DNA of 64,000 bases, from assembly GCF_000002235.5 (NCBI RefSeq), contig NW_022145597.1:26180423-26244422 (forward strand). Direction: 5' to 3'. The stretch is from Strongylocentrotus purpuratus (Eukaryota > Echinodermata > Echinoidea > Camarodonta > Strongylocentrotidae). Below, one piece after another: positions 11,400 to 23,792 of this stretch. Under the pieces are notes generated by a model. The model was given only the letters and a program-made list of their open reading frames with translations. It made no database searches and had not been told where the DNA came from. Numbering within the stretch: the first letter of the stretch is position 1; every line of letters starts with the position of its first letter. A program made the translations under genes and the position numbers.

Positions 11400-11720
11400 A
11401 GGTAGTTCGTAGGTACAATCTGAGCATGCGCGGATTGATCTGCGCATGCGCAGATAAAGGTCACTTGAACAAAATTGTACAAACCCACCGAGACTAATAC
11501 TGGATACATGCTCACGACAGTTATGTTATCATTATTCATCCATGCACCTGTGATGCATTCTATTGAACACAGGTGGAGTAATCTTTTTAAGAGGGCAAAC
11601 AAAGAGTCACGTCCATGACTTCAGCTGTGAAGTTGGATTTATCTATGGTTAAAAGATATGTGGATATTTGGGGTGATATGACCCATTTGCTAACCACGAA
11701 CTGGTCTATTCAGTCGTGCG
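11400..11720 (+). repeat. Dispersed repeat, copy 1, with NRF-1-type palindrome
   Basis: Diverged match to 21400-21720 in the same orientation. Shared blocks include AGTTATGTTATCATTATTCA, ACACAGGTGGA and GAACTGGTCTATTC. This copy has a perfect TGCGCATGCGCA at 11441-11452; the other copy has lost the CpGs there. Confidence 0.65.
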
Positions 11721-12301
11721 ACTGTTTACGATTTAAAGCCGATTGACCTATTATGACGTAGCCATTCAATCACAGTTAGTTATAAATTGTATCAATTTTT
11801 ACAAGATACTAAAAAATGTGAAGTGCAGTGTGCTTTGAATTGCACTGCGCTTTTTATTTTGTATAGGCAAGCTATCGCGTGGTGTGGGAACAAAGCTCCA
11901 AATGTCAATACCAGTTACCACTTGGTGCTATTTTTTATTTGTAGATCAAAACATAATAAATATAATTCAAAATGCTATTTTACCAAAATATAAGATGCGA
12001 AATGTCATTTCCTTTCTTAATTCATTTTCACGACAAATAGTCGTTTTTTAGACACAGCTTCGAGTGATTCTCTACGTAATAGCAATGACGTAGTGATTTC
12101 CATGGTAACTAGATGTAATAATCGATAGTCAATTGGATGTTGGTGGGAAGTAAATACATTAATTGAAATCTGTTCCTATCAAATTGAAAGGCAAACGTAT
12201 TTTTTACATCAACGAAGCCTTTTCTTACGACAAAAAAAAGCTCTTGAGAAGAGTAATTTTCAAATTACTGAAAGTGATTTCGAATATTCCTGATTTAAAT
12301 T

Positions 12302-12530
12302 GCGATGGCTCAGTAGTTGAACAGTGGTCTCTTAACCGAGAGGTCTCGGGTTCGAAACCGAGTAAGTTCGCTAGTGCCCTTTGGGTTAGGCATTCATTCT
12401 CATTACCAACTCCCTCGGAGAGAACTTAAAGCCGTCAGTCGATTCCTAGTTGCTCAACTACTGACATACTCATGCCTTTTTATCAGCCTGGGAAAACAAA
12501 CCAACGAGTCAAATTCAACCAAATGATAAA
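12302..12530 (+). mobile_element. tRNA-derived SINE-like element
   Basis: The head resembles a tRNA gene: TGGCTCAGTAGTTGAAC (A-box-like) at 12306, then a perfect B box GGTTCGAAACC at 12349-12359, and an acceptor-like GCGA/TCGC pair at the ends. The anticodon stem is poor and the sequence continues into a non-tRNA body containing GAGAACTTAAAGCCGTCAGTC. That fits a SINE rather than a working tRNA gene. No A-rich or simple tail is obvious. Confidence 0.55.
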
Positions 12531-13346
12531 ATTGTCAGGGGGTTACTCCATGGCAGTGTTTTACGAAAGTAATTGTCTGAACTAGGGCCAACAACAACAT
12601 TTTGGAGCAAAAAAGTATATATTTCGTCGTCAGCAAAATGGAGAAAATTGGATTAAAGATTTATGTCAATAGTTTGTTTCAATTTTTGTCGTTGTTTAGT
12701 ATGTTTTGGGTTGGGGTTTCCTCCTTGCCAGGGTTGATTTCCTATCTAAAGAGCATTAAGAATTTCAATTAAAACGAGAAAATTTCATCATAGAATCGAG
12801 TTTATTGAAACGGAAAACCTAAGAATATATTAATTACGAAACATTGACTACTTCCATTGATTTTCACGTATAACGTATAACGTTGAGAAATAGATTAAAA
12901 ACATACAAATTTAGGTTATATATATTTTCATGAGAACTTACCAAAATAAAGTGATGATAACACAACACAACAACCTTTATTCTTCTATCAAACTGGACGA
13001 CGCCCATGCCTTTATTTCATAAATATATGATGACTATAAAACTAGTAGACAACACCCATGTTGCTCAGTCGTTATTATTTACTAAACGCGAATTCCTATT
13101 GTTACGATCAGCATGATTAGTTTTCATTCATTGGTTTGGGCTTTTCCGTCTAGCCCTGTATGAATCAATCGGACTTTGCACTGTAAATAGGGCGAGGTTC
13201 TTCGTAGAATACTATATTTCATTCCAATCCTAAGCGTAATAATTTTTTTACACCGGCCGTAACGGCGGCACCGTCTGTGGCGGCAAATCGAGGTATCGAC
13301 TTAACCCACTTATCATTGGCCTTTGTTCTGTGTGTTGTCTGTCTTA
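12531..13346. other. No gene or repeat recognised
   Basis: AT-rich DNA with only short open frames. A duplicated TTTATTTCATAAATATATGA-type stretch is the only texture noted. Confidence 0.4.
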
Positions 13347-13560
13347 CACTATGAATATGACTGACAAAGAAAGCGGACAAAATAAACAGTTCCTCAGGTT
13401 GACAAAGGAACATCCCTTCACTGCTATTATGTAAAAATGTGTAGAACAGATGTCACATGCATATTCACCTTTTTACATAATAGCAGTGAAGGAATGTTCT
13501 TTTGTCTACCTGAAGAACTGTATATTTTGTCCGCTTTCTTTGTCAGTCATATTCATAGTG
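13347..13560. repeat. Long hairpin: 91-bp inverted arms, 32-bp loop
   Basis: The left arm 13347-13437 (CACTATGAATATGACTGACA to TATTATGTAAAAA) is the reverse complement of 13470-13560 with few mismatches. A single arm also occurs at 10787-10888, so this is a mobile or duplicated foldback unit. Confidence 0.8.
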
Positions 13561-13594
13561 TTAGCAGAGGAGGTCACTCGGGTGGGGAGGGCTG

Positions 13595-13925
13595 GGGAGC
13601 ACAGTGCCCCTCACTTTTTCGAGTATCATTTTCCCTTCATTAGAAGTGCCCCTTTTTAACTCTGATGAGTGCCCCTTTTTGGGTATAATAAAATCCTCCT
13701 TTTCAATTTAATAAATGCCACTCTACTTTGACATGTGCCCTTTTTTTAAAAAATAAGTGCCTTTTCCAAGTTTGATAATTGCGCATTTTCCCTTTGCAAT
13801 AAGTGCCCCTTTTCACCTCTGACATGTGACCTTTCAAGGTATAATAAGATCCTTTGTTACTTTTGATAAGTGCCCCTTTTTAGTTATGATAATAGTGATC
13901 CCACTGTCGCTTACAATATTTGCCC
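13595..13925 (+). repeat. Degenerate ~29-bp tandem repeat
   Basis: About ten variants of AGTGCCCCTTTTTAACTCTG, alternating with TGATAAGTGCCCC and GGTATAATAAGATCCT stretches. Confidence 0.6.
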
Positions 13926-14485
13926 TTTTGCAGTTATCTTTCCAATTCAAATTAACATTTATTCTCTTCCAGTCAATTTGAGAACATATCTGACATCTGT
14001 TCAAACATCTGTTTAAACAATGCAATTTATATGTAGGAACATAAATATAATTTGAGAACTTGTATTACAAGTGAGAAGGCGCGAATCCCAGGCAGCATAG
14101 CTTGTATTGTGTACGCCCGATTCACAAATTCAAAATATACATTATGAATAGGACAAGAAGAAAGGGATAGGCAAGGAGGAGAAGAGGATAGAGAGTTTAG
14201 AGAAAGAGAAAGGAAGAGGACTGCAACATAGAAGCAATGGATTGTATGGCATGTATCAGCAACACAATGGCAATGTAGGTGAATGGTACAATGTGAAGAT
14301 ATTTGACTGAATTTTTATAGAATAATACTGGATTTATCACCCCTCCTTCTGTATAGGTATAGATATAACAGTAATCAAAGACATAATTATTGAAGAGTAA
14401 GATTTGTATTGTTTTAGAAGATGAAGATGAATTTTTGATATGTTTTAACAAGTGTCTTTGAAATTAGTAGGATATTTTCATACAC

Positions 14486-14488
<3 letters not shown>
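13926..14488. other. No gene recognised
   Basis: AT-rich DNA with a purine-rich patch at 14150-14215. No coding or repeat pattern seen. Confidence 0.35.
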
Positions 14489-14538
<50 letters not shown>

Positions 14539-14651
14539 CCTATACTGTATATTTACATGTAGGACTATATATATTTCGCTACAAGTTCATACATTAATAC
14601 AATACATACATATACATATATATTTTTACATACTTAAACACATGCATAAAA

Positions 14652-14688
<37 letters not shown>

Positions 14689-14690
14689 AT
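14489..14690. repeat. AT and CT/TA microsatellites
   Basis: An (AT)n run of about 48 bp near 14489-14537, then (CT)n passing into (TA)n at about 14652-14690. Confidence 0.9.
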
Positions 14691-14794
14691 ACCATACACA
14701 TCTAATTATACAATATACGCACAATCTTCACCCTAATCGGGTATAGGGCTAATACTTATTAACTGTATTTAAAAATCATACATTTTTTAAGCTT

Positions 14795-15115
14795 AAAGGC
14801 GTCGTTTAACAATGTTAAATCTGAGAAGCATGGCCCTACGTGTTCTCAGTGTCTTTGATATGGCGTAGCCGCGTAATATTGAAGCCCTAACAAAATTGCG
14901 CTTCAAAATGAAACATGAAGTGCCTTAATGAGTAAAAAATCTTTGAGTGACCGGTTTTACCATACTCGTTTTCCCGAGTAGACTGTAATGTTATGAAAAC
15001 CGTTAGGAAAACGCAAAATTTGATTTCGATTTCCAATCATAAATATCTTGATAATCAGACAGGCGATCGGCTTGTATAAATCATGGGGTTCCTGACTGAC
15101 CTAAATGTTTACTTA
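14795..15115 (+). repeat. Dispersed repeat, copy 1 of 2
   Basis: Matches 28662-28975 in the same orientation, from CGTTTAACAATGTTAAATCT to GGGGTTCCTGACTGACCTAA. Includes the conserved blocks GATAATCAGACAGGCGATCG and GAGTGACCGGTTTTACCA. Confidence 0.8.
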
Positions 15116-15249
15116 TGGACATCTGAAACACGTAGGAATTGGCCGCAGAACTGAGAAGGTACTTTTGAGTTTAGACATTTATATAGTGATGTACATTGTT
15201 GAAGGTTTATTTATTGCTTCAATACGAAGCAACTTAAGAGATTTAAATA

Positions 15250-16860
15250 AAAGATCGCTACTGGATCGTGGGTGAGAAACTGATATTATACGTAAAACCT
15301 TATTTTGCAGTGCTTTTTTTTAGACTTGTTCGATATATATTTGCCCATATAATATTACAATTGGATGGGGATGAGAGGATCAAAGACAGTACAAAGTAAG
15401 TAATATCCTTTTGGGTACAAACATACTTAGGCAGTAACTAACACCTATGTTTTGAGCTATATATTTTGTTGTCAAGTGCATGCATATGATTTTTCCATGT
15501 TAATTTACTGTCTATTAAAATACCACAAAACTTAGTAGAATCCACTTTGGGTAGAATATTACGTTTCTTGAGTTTATTGGTAATTTATTAGCAGTAAACC
15601 AATTGCAGACATTTATTAATTCGGTGTTAACAGTTTTACCAAGGAGTTTTAAGAGACGGAGTCATATCTAGCTTATTCCCTTTATACCATCTCCGGTGCC
15701 CGCTAGGAGAAAATATGTCAGGCATGTGCTTAACTGGATCTTTTTTTGCAGATACGTAGACAAAAGTTTCCTGCCTATAGCTGCAAACTAACGGGCCACT
15801 TTCAAAGGGAAATATGCTTTTGTAATGCTAATTACGTTCGTTTCTCTACCACTCGTCTCATAAGACGAGCAGTACACAATGCTAACCTTTACAGGAGGCA
15901 AGCGAAAGGAAATGGAGCCAAATTTCATGAAATATCAATCAAAATTACTCGACTGGCACGTGTGGGCACTACTCTGTCATTATAACATCATAAAGAACTG
16001 TACAAGAAAAGATTTTTTAATTTTTTTTTGGTGTACCGGAAGTAATCGGAAATCGTCAAATTGCAGGTTTTAGGATAGTAACATTTTCCTATTTTTAGAA
16101 AATAATAATGCTATTATACGATGTATGCAAATTCCTTGAAACAATTATGCTTTTGTAATCATATTTTATCATCTGCTCGATTTTCTCCTTATTACTTCAA
16201 ATAAAAAGTGAAATATTAACGATATTTCTTTGTGAAAAAAAATCACTACTCAAGCTTTCCAATTATATTGGCGGCTTCGAGCCTCAGATATCAAAGGTAA
16301 CAGAACACTTGACAAGTATTCTATTTTGCAACCTTAGATAACGACAGTTGCTTTGAATAATTTGTTTCCAGTTGGGTCTTTAGCTTTTAAAACTCCTTGG
16401 TTGTACATATTTAACGATATTTTTGTGAGAATATAATAAGTTTGTAACATCAGCGTAAAGAATAAAAGAAAGTAGGCTAGATGATCGGTAAATATCATTT
16501 ACAAACAGTATGAAAAATAAGGGGCCTAAAACTGACCCTGGGAGACCCCCCCCCCCCCCCCCCCCCCAAGTAATTTATTTTAAGTCATACAGTTTAGAAT
16601 CATAAATGGTACATTGACGACGATTATTAAGGTAACTAGAAAAAATATCATGTGCAATTCCACGAATGTGGTAGTAAATAAGTTTAGGTAATAAAATATT
16701 ATGGTTGATTGTGTCAAAGGCCTTTAAAAGATCAATAAACACACCGATAGCGAGTGAATTATCTTCGAATGCATCAACTATTTTGTTGGTAAATTCCAAA
16801 AGTGAGACTTGAGTTGAGTGGTTTTTCCGGAAGCCAAATTGATTTACAATTAGCCATATC
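15250..16860 (-). mobile_element. LINE reverse-transcriptase fragment (CR1/Jockey group), interrupted
   Basis: Minus-strand translation gives classic non-LTR RT blocks. Part B, 16860-16400: QFGFRKNHSTQ, FIDLLKAFDTINHNILL, GSVLGPLFFILFVNDI, then ILYADVTNL, where the catalytic FADD-type motif reads YADV. Part A, 15638-15250: CNWFTANKLPIN, VDSTKFCGILIDSKLTWKNH and NIIWANIYRTSLKK. A 762-bp inverted-repeat element separates the parts. A poly-C run (16546-16567) lies between the ILL and GSVLGP blocks. The copy is truncated at 5', carries frame breaks and is dead. Confidence 0.8.
15639..16400. mobile_element. 762-bp inverted-repeat element inserted in the LINE
   Basis: Begins CCAAGGAGTTTTAAG and ends CTTTTAAAACTCCTTGG, terminal inverted repeats of about 15-17 bp, exactly where the LINE RT frame is split. 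No transposase frame inside. No convincing target duplication. Confidence 0.6.
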
Positions 16861-18110
16861 TAGTTTGAAGGAATCAAAGAAGTTTTGTTTAATACCAGGA
16901 ACATTTTATCTATACCTCCACAATGAAAGGAAATGATCGGGGAGTGAAAGGGCCGGGGCAGAATGCCATAAATATCATATATTTTCCACCGTGTGCACCC
17001 ACACCTTCAATTCAAATGTTTAAGGTCCCTTTTCTTTATTAAATCGCAAATATGGGCCCACCGATCAAAGGTATTATTGTTCTTGCTCGAGTAATGTAGT
17101 GATCATTAATAATATTAAATATGATTACATTAAAACAAAATGTGTATAATAAGGCGTGATAAAAGCTGTGGTTTGCGTGGGCGTATAGATGTGAGTGTGG
17201 GTTTGTGGATTTGCGTGTAATTCATTATTCCGTAACAAAAACCACTCTTTTATTTTCGCTCTTGAATTCGTGTGTTAGGCGTCGTCAACATGTCTTCATA
17301 CGGAGAATTTCAAATGTCAACCGTAATCGATTTGATCTATCATACAAAAAAAGAAGTTTAAGAATATTATCGAATGTCAAATTTGAAGAAAAAACCCCGC
17401 AAACAAGTCATGAATAGAACGTCTGCACAGAAGAATGAATCCCTATATGAAAGAATTTCAGTCATTAGCTCATTGGAAGTAGATTACATTCAATAGCGAA
17501 GTATACTTTAGATTCTACTCCACAAAATGCTATGACGTAAATCCTGACGATCATTATTGACTCCAATTTCATTTATCTCTTATATCCCAGTAGTTCTTTT
17601 TTCCAGGAGTGTTATAGGCATTTCAATTTCAGTTTTGATTCGTGCATCATTGAAAGATGATCTAAATGGATTCGTTGTTTTGTGCTTCTTCCATTGTAAA
17701 ACACACCACCGTCTGGTGTATTTCAGGACAATAAAATATTTTATTGAGATGTATTGGTTATTTTGTTGAAGTATTTCTCGAATTATTGCTAGTTGGTTCT
17801 CAAGTCTTCATTCAGATCTGTATAGGTCAGATCTAAAAATAAGCTGTTTTTCAAGAGTTAGTGATGTTCGAATTTGGAATGAGTGATCAAGTAGCTCGAT
17901 CGTTCATTCTACATCTTATTTCGATTAATCACTTAGTAGAGAGACTTTCATATTCGGTGGCACAGCAAGAAATCAATGTATAAAAAGTATATACTTAAAA
18001 AAAAGAGCGAAATTACCCAAGTCCTCAGTCCAGCATAATGATCAGGGCTACATTTCATCAAGGTTATACAGTTGCTGTTAAGATTGCATTGGAGCTTTAG
18101 GTTAGGTTTA
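16861..18110. other. No gene recognised
   Basis: AT-rich unique-looking DNA. Open frames of up to 70 codons have no family resemblance. Confidence 0.4.
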
Positions 18111-18274
18111 GGGAAGGATATGATAATACAAATTAAAATGATAATAACAATAATAAGAATTATAATACTGATAATTATGATAAGTTGATAATATATATAA
18201 CCCTAAATGTTGTATTAACAGGATATCTACATATTACCCTAAATGGTACATAAACAGGACATCATAAAACAACT

Positions 18275-18305
18275 GGTATATTACCCTAACCCTAACCCTT
18301 ACCCA
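18275..18305. repeat. Very short interstitial telomere-like tract
   Basis: ACCCTAACCCTAACCCTTACCC, about three degenerate CCCTAA units. Nearby copies of TATTACCCTAAATG suggest local origin rather than a telomere. Confidence 0.5.
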
Positions 18306-18616
18306 AACGCTAAATTCGAAACAATACTGATGACTAATGATTAAACCTATTGTATATTCGGAGGCCTTTAACCTTCCTCTGCCTGTAAACGTACGTAGAG
18401 CTAGGGCAGTGATTATATTGTTCAATCGATAACAAGACACGAAAATGTCCTGCTAATGACCATGTCTACTTAATGACTTATTTTTCCACTACATTATGTC
18501 CGTCTAATGACGCTGTAAGATGTATAATAATAATATTAACAATAATACTGAAAAGTTTGATTTTTGTGAAAGTGTGTTAAAAAAAAATGAAGTAAAGAAG
18601 GACGCAAAGGGCAAGA

Positions 18617-18622
18617 GAGGGA

Positions 18623-18702
<80 letters not shown>

Positions 18703-18705
18703 TGG
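18617..18705. repeat. (GA)n microsatellite
   Basis: About 90 bp of GAGA with rare interruptions. More GA-rich sequence follows at 18810-18880. Confidence 0.95.
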
Positions 18706-20134
18706 AGGGGTGATAAGTGTTTCTTTTTTGTTAAACCATGTTACAATACAAGAAGAAACAATCATATCGTTCTTTTTATAGAATTTCTTATTTTATCATG
18801 CTAAGAATTATTAAAGTGAGAGGGAAAAAGAGAGAAAAGAGTGATAATGGAGAGAAAAAGGAAGAGAGCTGTTTGTATTGTGAAGCAAGAGTGACATTTA
18901 GAAGGTAAAGGGGGTACCTCAACAGTGTAGGAGTACAGGATAGTCACATAATAACATCATTAACAGCCGAAGATAGAAGAAGAACAAAAATACTGGGGCA
19001 TTAAAGGCTCGTTCAAATATGGCGCGGCGGTTCTGTATTTTATGAATCAAATACGGAGCTCAATCAATACACGCAAGTCTATTTGTTGCGCGCAGCTGCC
19101 TTTAATTTTCACACTTAAACAAAACAGCGGCTTTTTTTCCGGCGGCTTACTGTGCCATACCCGAAAAAGCCTTCAGAAAAGCACGTTCTTCACGTGGACG
19201 GACAATACAAGTTCAAAAGTATTACACATTTTTTACCAAATCGATTTGACATTTTTAAAATCCTATTCATGAAGAGGCTATGTCCACATTTTCGATACGC
19301 ATTGCATATTGTTATTATTTTAAGTGGTCTACGGATCAAAGATTTTGCATGGGGCTCCTTTAACAAAATAAATTAAGATAATAATGATTAAAAAAATTAA
19401 AAAATCATGATGATAACTAAAATAGTAATAATAACGTGAACATAAAATGTGACAACCAAAATGAAAGGGCGAGGCAGCCACATTTTTAGATGCCTTTTCA
19501 GTCAAACATCTGATAAAGGGCATGAAATATGTTAAGGGGAAGGGCAAGGGTTGATTGTGCCCCCCTCCCGACCCCAAAAATCCACCTGTATTTATATTTC
19601 TATCATACTGCACAGTACATGGTTCATCATCCATTTTCTTTTCAGATATACATGTACAGTTTAAATGTAAAATTTCATTATCAACGCAATATGATTAACT
19701 ATACAAAGCCAAATACTTAATTAAGATTGCTTTCTGAAAGCATTATACAGAATCATGAGGATATATCTTGGCCGCAATCCAATCTGAAACAAAGAAGTAT
19801 TCGTTCTCATTTTTTCAAGTAAAGATACAAATTAAGTTCTCAGAGCGTAACTTATTATGTAGAGGTAAGAACTTTGCTCATAAATCATGGCTCGTTCTTT
19901 TATTTCCCGATATGGGGTTCGAACATCAAAAGCCGGACTGAATAGGAAATATGTGCCATGGAATATGAAAATTCCTTTCATTATCAAAAATATGTAGAGC
20001 ATGAAAATAGCCAGAGTCCTTTGCAAGCGCATAGAGACAGTATATTCACGGTGCGGCGTGTACAATAAAAGAACATATAGTATTTTCCTCACAGAGTGAA
20101 TAACTTGTTTCTGTGGTAACTGTTCAAATGATTG

Positions 20135-20345
20135 AACTGATTTAAGGATAAAGTTGAGTTCTGGTCATGCAATTGCATTGTGTAAAAACGGTGTGGAATA
20201 GAGCAGACAAGTTTGATCATATAGCATATAATTATTGGTGTGTACTGCAAGGTTCTGAAATCATCAAAATGATAACAAAAATTGGCCCTGTCTTGGTAAA
20301 GTTACAAGCACTGTGCACATCAAGATGAATATGGGGCTACACGAA
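20135..20345 (+). repeat. ~200-bp dispersed repeat, copy 1 of 3
   Basis: Contains GAGTTCTGGTCATGCAATTG, TGTACTGCAAGGTTCTG and CTTGGTAAAGTTACAAGCAC. The same order is found at 35950-36160 (+) and reversed at 38880-39105. Confidence 0.75.
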
Positions 20346-21399
20346 CATGTTGCATACAAATTTGTCCAGATTTTTATGCTGTTACATGCCATATTTAGTA
20401 TAATAAAGCACTTGAAGAGCCATGCTTTTCAGGGAACATTTTTTATCTGATGTTCTTCCACACCTGCATAATAACAATGATAACGCTCACAAATTATTTT
20501 GCATCTCTTCCTTGAACTCAACCTTCTCTTTAAGATATATGAGAAGATGGAGAAGAAGAAAAAAACAAGAGAGGTAAGAGGAATAAGTAAATTCGTATAG
20601 CGCATATTAATACTAACAGAGGTATTTATGCGCTTTACATAGTACTGTAGAATTTTAAGAGATAATTACGATTTCAAATATGGAAATGTATAGTATACTA
20701 CAAATAAGTGAAAACATACACAATATACACAGTATACTTCTACAGGAAAAAGATGTAGAAGAGAACCTGTAGAAGAGAAAGAACAAGAAGGAACACGAGA
20801 AAATGATTTCAGAAAGAATACAAAAATGAGGCAAACATGGTATTTAGAGTAAGATACGGCTAGTGATAATATTACCATGGAGATATAAGAAGAGATATCT
20901 CCATGATATTACACACAAGAACATTTATGTTTTATATAAAGGAACGTTATACTTAGAAAAAATGCAAGATTACTTGCAGAGACAATAATTGCAAAGCACC
21001 TCAAAAATTGAATTACGCATTTGTCCACTATATTGGCAAAAACAATAAATACTCTGTGTTTTTTTGGCAAATATTTACATACACTTATACAGAAGCAACA
21101 TGTCAAATATTGCTCATGTTAAATATACAATGCAATTAGTATTGGCATAAGGTGCCAGGAAAACATATGTTATTGTGAGAATGTGGTTGTATTTTTCAAT
21201 ACCGTATCGTCATGCATGAATTGGATATTAAAATATTGTCAAACAATTTTCTCACACACTAACACACACACACGCACCCACACACAGAGTTTTCAAGGAA
21301 GTATGATGCACGGGTTGAGTGGGTCGGTAGGAAATGTACCTTTGAATGGTTTTGAACCAACGAGGCGCAAATATAAAGGTACCGTTCACACATAAGCCA

Positions 21400-21720
21400 G
21401 TTCACGGTTGCAGTCTGAGCATGAGCAGATAGAGGTCATTATAGACCACATCGTAATATACACGGAGACAAAATACTGGATACGTGCTCATGAAAGTTAT
21501 GTTATCATTATTCATTTATGCACAAGCAGGCACTCCATGATACACAGGTGGAAGTATTCTTTGGAAAGGGGAAACAAAGGCTATTTAAATGTAGCACCTT
21601 ATCGCTGTATAAGTAATTATTTCGAAATGTACAAAGTGGGACTTCTTTTTGTTTTGAAGATGTGTGGATATTCGGGGTCATTTGGGACATGTGCTAAACG
21701 TGAACTGGTCTATTCCACCG
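21400..21720 (+). repeat. Dispersed repeat, copy 2 (see 11400-11720)
   Basis: Lies within insertion DNA specific to block A and ends near a poly-G run at 21762-21773. Confidence 0.6.
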
Positions 21721-22198
21721 ACCCACGAATTAAACCTGTGCATTATCTGTTTTAAAAAATGGGGGGGGGGGGGGATCTTACCGGCTGCATGGCAAATTGC
21801 AGGGATTCTTCTAACCATTAAATAATACACTATAAACCAAACGTAAAAATGCATTATTTCACGTAACTGGTATACAAATATATGCTGTCATGAGAGGCTG
21901 ATTAAAACTGCGCCCCTTAGCAAAATAGCACTATTGCAACCCTTTGCAGTCACCAAGGGAAAACATAGTTTTAATTTAATCCAGAGACTCGAATGAAAGC
22001 AGTATATATTTGCAATATATACTTCACTCATATATTCATTGTTCATTGATTGGTTTAAAGGTTTTGCTGTAAAAATCAAAGCATTTTCGCTCGTGGGAAC
22101 TGCCCGATATGACAGCTGCATTATCGATCGTTCAGTCAATTATAGTCTATCGTCTGCTTGTAGGGTCAAATCACACGACCGACATTTTCTAGCCGTAA

Positions 22199-23792
22199 GG
22201 GTGCGTTTACACTTTTTCACCCTAGAATCACGGTTTCTAAATACGTTTAGTTTAAAACGCAATGCGTTCAAGCGATTTTTTCGTCGGTCGTAAAAATAAA
22301 CGTGTTTGAAAACACAAACATGAAACGCTGAAAAAGATGCGTTTTGTATCATGATTCTGCAGAATCACGGTCGCTAAAATTCGATTGAACGGACGGAGTT
22401 CTCAATCATGATTGTATGACGGAGCCTGTTCCGGTTTGGGCAAAAACCGCGCGCCTGCTTTTCATGCAATTTGCGTTTACTATACCATGCTCTTTATCGT
22501 GGCCTGTTCCGTTATGTTATACCTTGTTTTCCTTCTATCTTTCCTAATGTTATTCTTTGTTTCTTCCTTCTATTCTTATGTAATTCTTTGTTTTTTTTCT
22601 TCTATCACCTTCTCTTATGTTATCCTTTATTTTTTATAATTCTATCACTTTCTCTTTTGTTATTCTTTGTTTCTTCCTTCTATTCTTATGTTAATCTTTG
22701 TTCTTTTCCTTCTATCAGCTTTCCTTATGTAATTCTTTGTTTTTATAATTCTATCACTTTCTCTTTTGTTATTCTTTGTTTCTTCTTTCTATTCTTATGT
22801 TAATCTTTGTTTTTTCCCTTCACTCACATTCTCTTATGTTATTCTTTGTTTTAATCATGCTATCACTTTCTCTTTCTGTCTTTGCTTATGTTATTCTTTG
22901 TTTCTTCCTTGTATCACATTCTCTTTCTGTCTTTCCTTATGTTATTCTTTGTTTCTTCCTTTTATCACTTTCTCTTTTTGTCATTCCTCATGTTATTCTT
23001 TGTTTTTATAATTCTATCACTTTCTCTTATGTTATTCTTTGTTTCTATCATTCTATCACTTTCTCTTTCTGTCTTTCCTTATGTTATTCTTTGTTTCTTC
23101 CTTATATCACTTTCTCTTATGTTATGCGTTGTTTTAATCATTCTTTCACGATCTGTCTTTCCTTATGTCATTCTTTGTTTCTTCCTTGCATCACATTCTC
23201 TTATTGTCTTTCATTATGTTATTCTTTGTTTTTATAATTATTCTATCACTTTCTCTTTTGTTATTCTTTGTTTCTTTCTTCTATTCTTATGTTATTCTTT
23301 TTCTTTTTTTTTTTTCTTTTTTACTTCTATCACCTTTTCTTATGTAATTCTTTGTTTTAAGCATTCTATCACTTTCTCTTTCTGCCTTTCCTTATGTCAT
23401 TCTTTGTTTCTTCCTTATATCACCTTCTCTTACGTTATTCTTTGTTTTAATAAACTCTATCACTTTCTCTTTCTGTCTTTCCTTATGTTATTTTTTGTTT
23501 CTTCCTTCCATCACCTTCTCATTCTTTGTTTTATTATTGCGATCTATGCTCAAAACAGCAGTCGACAGTCGGCCGTAAACAATTCCAAAAAGCGCGCGCC
23601 GAAGTTGACCTATACTTCCTGGGTCAAACTGCGAAGTATGATGAGCAGTGGTTGGGCTCGAAATGAGCTAGAATCAGCGTTGATGAAAAATCGCTTGAAC
23701 GCTAACCGCAGTGACCTTGTTTTTTGTAACGGCGTTTTGATTTGTGATTCATGTTCGTGATTCTAGCTTTGAAAATTCGATTGAACGCACCC
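22199..23792. mobile_element. 1594-bp inverted-repeat element filled by a minisatellite
   Basis: The left end starts GGGTGCGTTTACAC and reaches TAGAATCACG. The right end, reversed, starts GGGTGCGTTCAATCG and reaches CTAGAATCACG, so the inverted termini are about 40 bp and imperfect. Subterminal parts also match in inverse (GCGCGCCTGCTTTTC against GGCGCGCGCTTTTTG). No transposase. The family and target duplication could not be fixed. Confidence 0.6.
22520..23535 (+). repeat. Pyrimidine-rich minisatellite, ~50-60 bp units, ~18 copies
   Basis: Repeats of TATCACTTTCTCTTT, TTATGTTATTCTTTG and TTTCTTCCTT in varying order. Almost all pyrimidine on the plus strand. Long open frames across it are repeat translations. 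Confidence 0.9.

Noticed and set aside
12302-12375. Functional tRNA gene
   Set aside because: Anticodon stem pairs poorly, acceptor is only partly paired, and the sequence continues as a SINE-like body.
18275-18305. Interstitial telomere
   Set aside because: Only about three imperfect units, with similar ACCCTAA phrases nearby.
22882-23760. 292-codon Phe/Leu/Ser-rich reading frame, seemingly membrane-like
   Set aside because: It is translation of a pyrimidine-rich minisatellite; other frames are also open.
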